A DNA stretch of 64,000 nt from Bacillota bacterium (GTDB lineage Bacteria; Bacillota; Clostridia; Lachnospirales; Lachnospiraceae), in contig JAEWSH010000032.1 in the NCBI GenBank assembly GCA_023398375.1, positions 62,001 through 126,000 on the forward strand, written 5' to 3'. Below the pieces are notes generated by a model. That model did no database searches. It was not told the DNA's origin and was given only the letters and a program-made list of their open reading frames with translations. Shown here in pieces: positions 61,582 to 64,000 of the stretch; position 1 is the stretch's first letter, and the number at the start of each line of letters is the position of its first letter. A program made the translations under genes and the position numbers.

Positions 61582-62358
61582 TTAACGTTTTAGTAACCGC
61601 AGTATTTCATCCATATTCATATCTCCTCCGAATAAGTCGAGAGCACTCCCGATCGTAACATGAATATGATTTTTTCCTAACTTCTTTAATGCTTCCAAAT
61701 CTTCATAAGAGTGCACACCACCCGCATATGTAATTGGTATCTGATTCCACTTTCCAAGTAATGTCACAAGTTCTTCTTCTATTCCATTCGACTTTCCCTC
61801 TACATCCACTGCATGAATCAAAAATTCATCACAATAAGCTGCCAGTTCATCCAATATCCTTTCATTAACCACTACCTCTGTAAAGTTCTGCCAACGGTTT
61901 GTTACAACATAATAACAATTATCTCTTTTTCTACAGCTAAGATCCAATACCAGCCTTTTTTTCCCTATGACCGCTTTCAGTTTATTCAAATTTTCATATT
62001 GGACCTTCCCATCTTGAAATGCGTAAGAAGTTACAATTACATGGGAAGCTCCCGCATTAATATAATCAGCTGCATTTTCTGCTGTTACGCCTCCTCCGAC
62101 CTGCAGACCACCCGGATATGACTGTAACGCTTTGACAGCCTGTTCTTTATTCTCTGCATAATATTCACTGCTGGCTGCATTTAGCAGGATGATATGTCCG
62201 CCTTTTATATTTCTTTTTTTATAAATTTGGGCATAATACACCGCATCATATGCAGATACAAAATTTTCTTTGGCTTTATCATATTCATCTTTAAGGCTGC
62301 TTCCTATGATTTGTTTTACCTTTCCATTATGTATATCAATACAAGGTCTGAATTCCAT
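61582..62358 (-). CDS. hisA: Eukaryotic-type HisA isomerase
   Basis: 258 aa TIM-barrel. HisA isomerises ProFAR to PRFAR in histidine synthesis. The form here (FRPCIDIHNGKVKQIIGSSL, GGLQVGGGVTAENAADYI, VDVEGKSNGIEEELV and ITYAGGVHSYEDLEALK) follows the yeast HIS6 pattern rather than the usual bacterial one. The catalytic Asp pair is visible in CIDIH and DVEG. Other his genes are absent from the window, so it stands alone. ATG with GGGA upstream. It could have been acquired by transfer. Confidence 0.85.
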   Translation of the reverse strand: MEFRPCIDIHNGKVKQIIGSSLKDEYDKAKENFVSAYDAVYYAQIYKKRNIKGGHIILLNAASSEYYAENKEQAVKALQSYPGGLQVGGGVTAENAADYINAGASHVIVTSYAFQDGKVQYENLNKLKAVIGKKRLVLDLSCRKRDNCYYVVTNRWQNFTEVVVNERILDELAAYCDEFLIHAVDVEGKSNGIEEELVTLLGKWNQIPITYAGGVHSYEDLEALKKLGKNHIHVTIGSALDLFGGDMNMDEILRLLKR

Positions 62359-62521
62359 GTTATTATCCCTTTCTGCCTGTCAATTATTTTAATTAGTAAT
62401 ATTTTATTTTGTAAAATTTGCATAAAAAAATAATTACTACAAACAATAGAAAAAAGAACATATGCTATCGTTCTTTTCAATTTGCGATTCTAATTCTAAA
62501 ATATTAAAAGGAGTAAATATT

Positions 62522-62899
62522 ATGAAAAAAAGTAAATTTCTCATTCTTGTAACAATCATGATTTTTTCTTTTGCATGCTTAACTGCTTGTAACAATAACA
62601 AGAAAGACACAAATGATCTGGTAGAAAACACTGCAGATAAAGCAAATGGTACTGACAACGCTGCTACCGGTACCACACCCGCTACCAATACCACCACTGA
62701 TGTACCAGATACTGCGGATACAGAAACAGATAAAACCGCAGGTGACGCTATAGCCGAAACCGGTGAAACAGTTGGCGATGCAATTGATAATGCAGGTGAA
62801 GCAATCGGTGACACTGTCGGTGACACTGTCGATGATGTTACCGATGGCGATAACAATACTACAGATGCTAATAAAGATAATATAGCAAATAACTCATAA
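62522..62899 (+). CDS. Low-complexity lipoprotein
   Basis: 125 aa. Lipobox LTAC near residue 21 after KFLILVTIMIFSFACL. The rest is acidic and Thr/Asp/Asn-rich with imperfect repeats (TADTETDKTAGDAIAETG, ETVGDAIDNAGEAIGDT, VGDTVDDVTDGDNN), likely flexible and outside the cell. No enzyme motif. AAAGGAG precedes ATG 62522. The DNA is unusually GC-variable because of the repeats, and a mirror frame on the other strand is an artefact of them. Confidence 0.82.
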   Translation: MKKSKFLILVTIMIFSFACLTACNNNKKDTNDLVENTADKANGTDNAATGTTPATNTTTDVPDTADTETDKTAGDAIAETGETVGDAIDNAGEAIGDTVGDTVDDVTDGDNNTTDANKDNIANNS

Positions 62900-62905
62900 T
62901 ATATA

Positions 62906-62946
62906 AATGCCGCAGCTAACTACCACTGTGGCATTTCTTATATTTA
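62906..62946. terminator. Terminator after the low-complexity lipoprotein
   Basis: ATGCCGCAG and CACTGTGGCAT pair imperfectly across about 8 nt at 62908-62935, followed by a T-rich run on the plus strand. It separates the convergent fbp gene. Confidence 0.65.
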
Positions 62947-62974
62947 TTATTTATTATACCTGTTAGGATCTGCA

Positions 62975-64000
62975 TTAAACACCTTTTTCTATAATGACTC
63001 CTTCTCTATATGCGCGTAACAAATCCTCTAACTGACGAATACTTTCTTTCAGTTCTGCACCGATATCTGTGTCTGCAACACTTTTACGGAACATAGAAGT
63101 CTCCACTGTCATATTATCAGAGAAAATATCTGATTCCTGACGGATTGCATCTTCTGTTGATTCAAATGGTTCATGCGCAACTAATCGCATACCGTGCGAA
63201 TTAGATACCAGCGTATAGCCTGCAATTCCGGTTTTTCCCTGATATGCCCTCGAAAATCCACCATCGATTATTAAAAGCTTCCCGCCGCATTTCATCGGAG
63301 ACTCTCCTTTTTTTAATTCAACAGGTACATGACCATTAATAATGTGTGATTTTCCTGTTTCCAATCCAAATTCCAGCAATATTTTATTCAGTACATTTTC
63401 ATTATTCAGCAGGTTATAATAAGCATTTTTTGTTTCCACATGGCTTTTCTTATCATTGATAAAATATCTTTCAAATGTTGTCATTTTGTCTTTGCCAAAC
63501 ACCGGTGAATTCGGGCTTGACCAAATATACCATAAAATATCCTGTCCCTTTTCTTTTTCACCTATATCCTGTGTGGAATAGAATCCTTTTCTCGCATAAC
63601 TCTCCAAAACATCATAAAGCGCTACTCCGGAATATTCTTTTCCATAGATATTGACTTTTTTAAAATTACCCTCTTCATCAATCGGCACACAGCCATGGTA
63701 TAACAGATTAGAGTTATATACTTTATAAAGGCTTCCTTTTGCAAAGAGAAAGCGAACATGCTCCTGCAATTTCTCACATCGAACGAAAACCTGACGTAAA
63801 CGTTCCATTAATTGTGTTTCTTCGGGTGTTAATGCATAGGGATGTGCTGGATCCACCGTTGGAAAATCGGTATCATTCAGTTCATAAGTAACGCCATCTA
63901 CAACAACCTTTTTATTTTCATAATCAATCTTATCCAAAAGTAATCTGTTTTCCATCTGGAATTCCGGTCTTCTCATAACGACCTGTCCTTCCAGCTTGAA
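62975..64000 (-). CDS. fbp: Class III fructose-1,6-bisphosphatase, C-terminal part
   Basis: The open frame leaves the right edge in frame (FKLEGQVVMRRPEFQ continues upstream), so the start is outside; 341 residues are visible of about 650 expected. It is the Firmicutes class III enzyme of gluconeogenesis: LFAKGSLYKVYNSNLLYHGCVP, SPNSPVFGKDKMTTFERYF, and HIINGHVPVELKKGESP with GGKLLIIDGGFSRAYQ are conserved, the His/Asp segments binding metal. The internal ATG at 63976 is not the true start. Confidence 0.93.
   Translation of the reverse strand, partial: FKLEGQVVMRRPEFQMENRLLLDKIDYENKKVVVDGVTYELNDTDFPTVDPAHPYALTPEETQLMERLRQVFVRCEKLQEHVRFLFAKGSLYKVYNSNLLYHGCVPIDEEGNFKKVNIYGKEYSGVALYDVLESYARKGFYSTQDIGEKEKGQDILWYIWSSPNSPVFGKDKMTTFERYFINDKKSHVETKNAYYNLLNNENVLNKILLEFGLETGKSHIINGHVPVELKKGESPMKCGGKLLIIDGGFSRAYQGKTGIAGYTLVSNSHGMRLVAHEPFESTEDAIRQESDIFSDNMTVETSMFRKSVADTDIGAELKESIRQLEDLLRAYREGVIIEKGV

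Noticed and set aside
62437..62856. 139-codon minus-strand frame rich in Ser, Val and Pro
   Set aside because: It mirrors the repeats of the plus-strand lipoprotein, lacks a ribosome site and has no known motif.
1..64000. CRISPR array, phage genes or intact transposase
   Set aside because: No regularly spaced direct repeats, phage structural genes or transposase motifs were seen on either strand.

Overview
The window is a continuous piece of chromosome from a low-GC Gram-positive anaerobe, most likely a member of the Lachnospiraceae (Clostridia, Bacillota). The reasons are the AT-rich sequence, strong GGAGG ribosome sites with some TTG/GTG starts, the gene order dgt-dnaG-rpoD-trmK-nif3, a bacterial type A RNase P RNA, a tryptophan T-box leader, rubrerythrin, and many small families typical of gut clostridia (DUF4125, DUF1836, DUF5050, DUF3048, CpXC, GerMN lipoproteins). 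Most genes lie on the minus strand and the region is mainly core metabolism. I see no CRISPR array, intact transposase, integrase or phage module.

Layout. 1-131: end of a plus-strand HAD phosphatase. 211-8319 (minus): a small acidic protein, then a likely six-gene operon pheA - DUF815 ATPase - ppx - ppk - two HAD phosphatases. 8547-9581: DUF5050 protein. 9738-13999 (minus): folate operon folC-folE-HD hydrolase-folP-folBK, interrupted by a 160-bp palindromic element. 14103-16534: CmpB-type membrane protein, MATE exporter, PH-domain protein. 16706-18481 (plus): small protein, pyrB, pyrI. 18765-19460: CTP-synthase-like amidotransferase. 19781-23141 (minus): ABC transporter of the TrpXYZ type behind a T-box whose specifier reads TGG. 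23195-26031: two secreted proteins and an AraC regulator. 26238-27773: alanine symporter. 27856-30189: sugar-binding-like/GGDEF sensor. 30267-36576 (minus): zinc/manganese ABC transporter, rubrerythrin, CmpB protein and two COG0523 GTPases, which together look like a metal-homeostasis island. 36882-39272: polar amino acid ABC transporter. 39497-39846: rnpB. 40087-47392: nucleoside kinase, nif3, trmK, rpoD, dnaG, dgt. 47541-50583: alpha/beta hydrolase facing an acyltransferase and a zinc-ribbon membrane protein. 50572-54583: mostly uncharacterised proteins and an isochorismatase-like hydrolase. 54718-55950: tRNA-Leu with a duplicated 3' end bounding about 1.1 kb. 56025-62358: DUF1836, PHP phosphatase, YerC, bactofilin with a degenerate LytM protein, NiaR with a PTS-IIC-like membrane protein, cold shock protein and a eukaryotic-type HisA. 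62522-64000: lipoprotein and the C-terminal half of class III fructose bisphosphatase.

The most unusual points are: the tRNA-Leu-bounded segment, which also holds a promoter-plus-terminator pair that predicts an unannotated RNA of about 65 nt; an HD hydrolase placed exactly where the folate pathway lacks its triphosphatase; a NiaR-linked membrane protein behind an operator-like promoter; a perfect 7-1-7 palindrome on the -10 box of the metal transporter; amidotransferase and LytM proteins that have lost catalytic residues; and several unrelated-looking 110-160-bp palindromic elements between genes. All functional statements come from reading the sequence and family knowledge; no database search was run.
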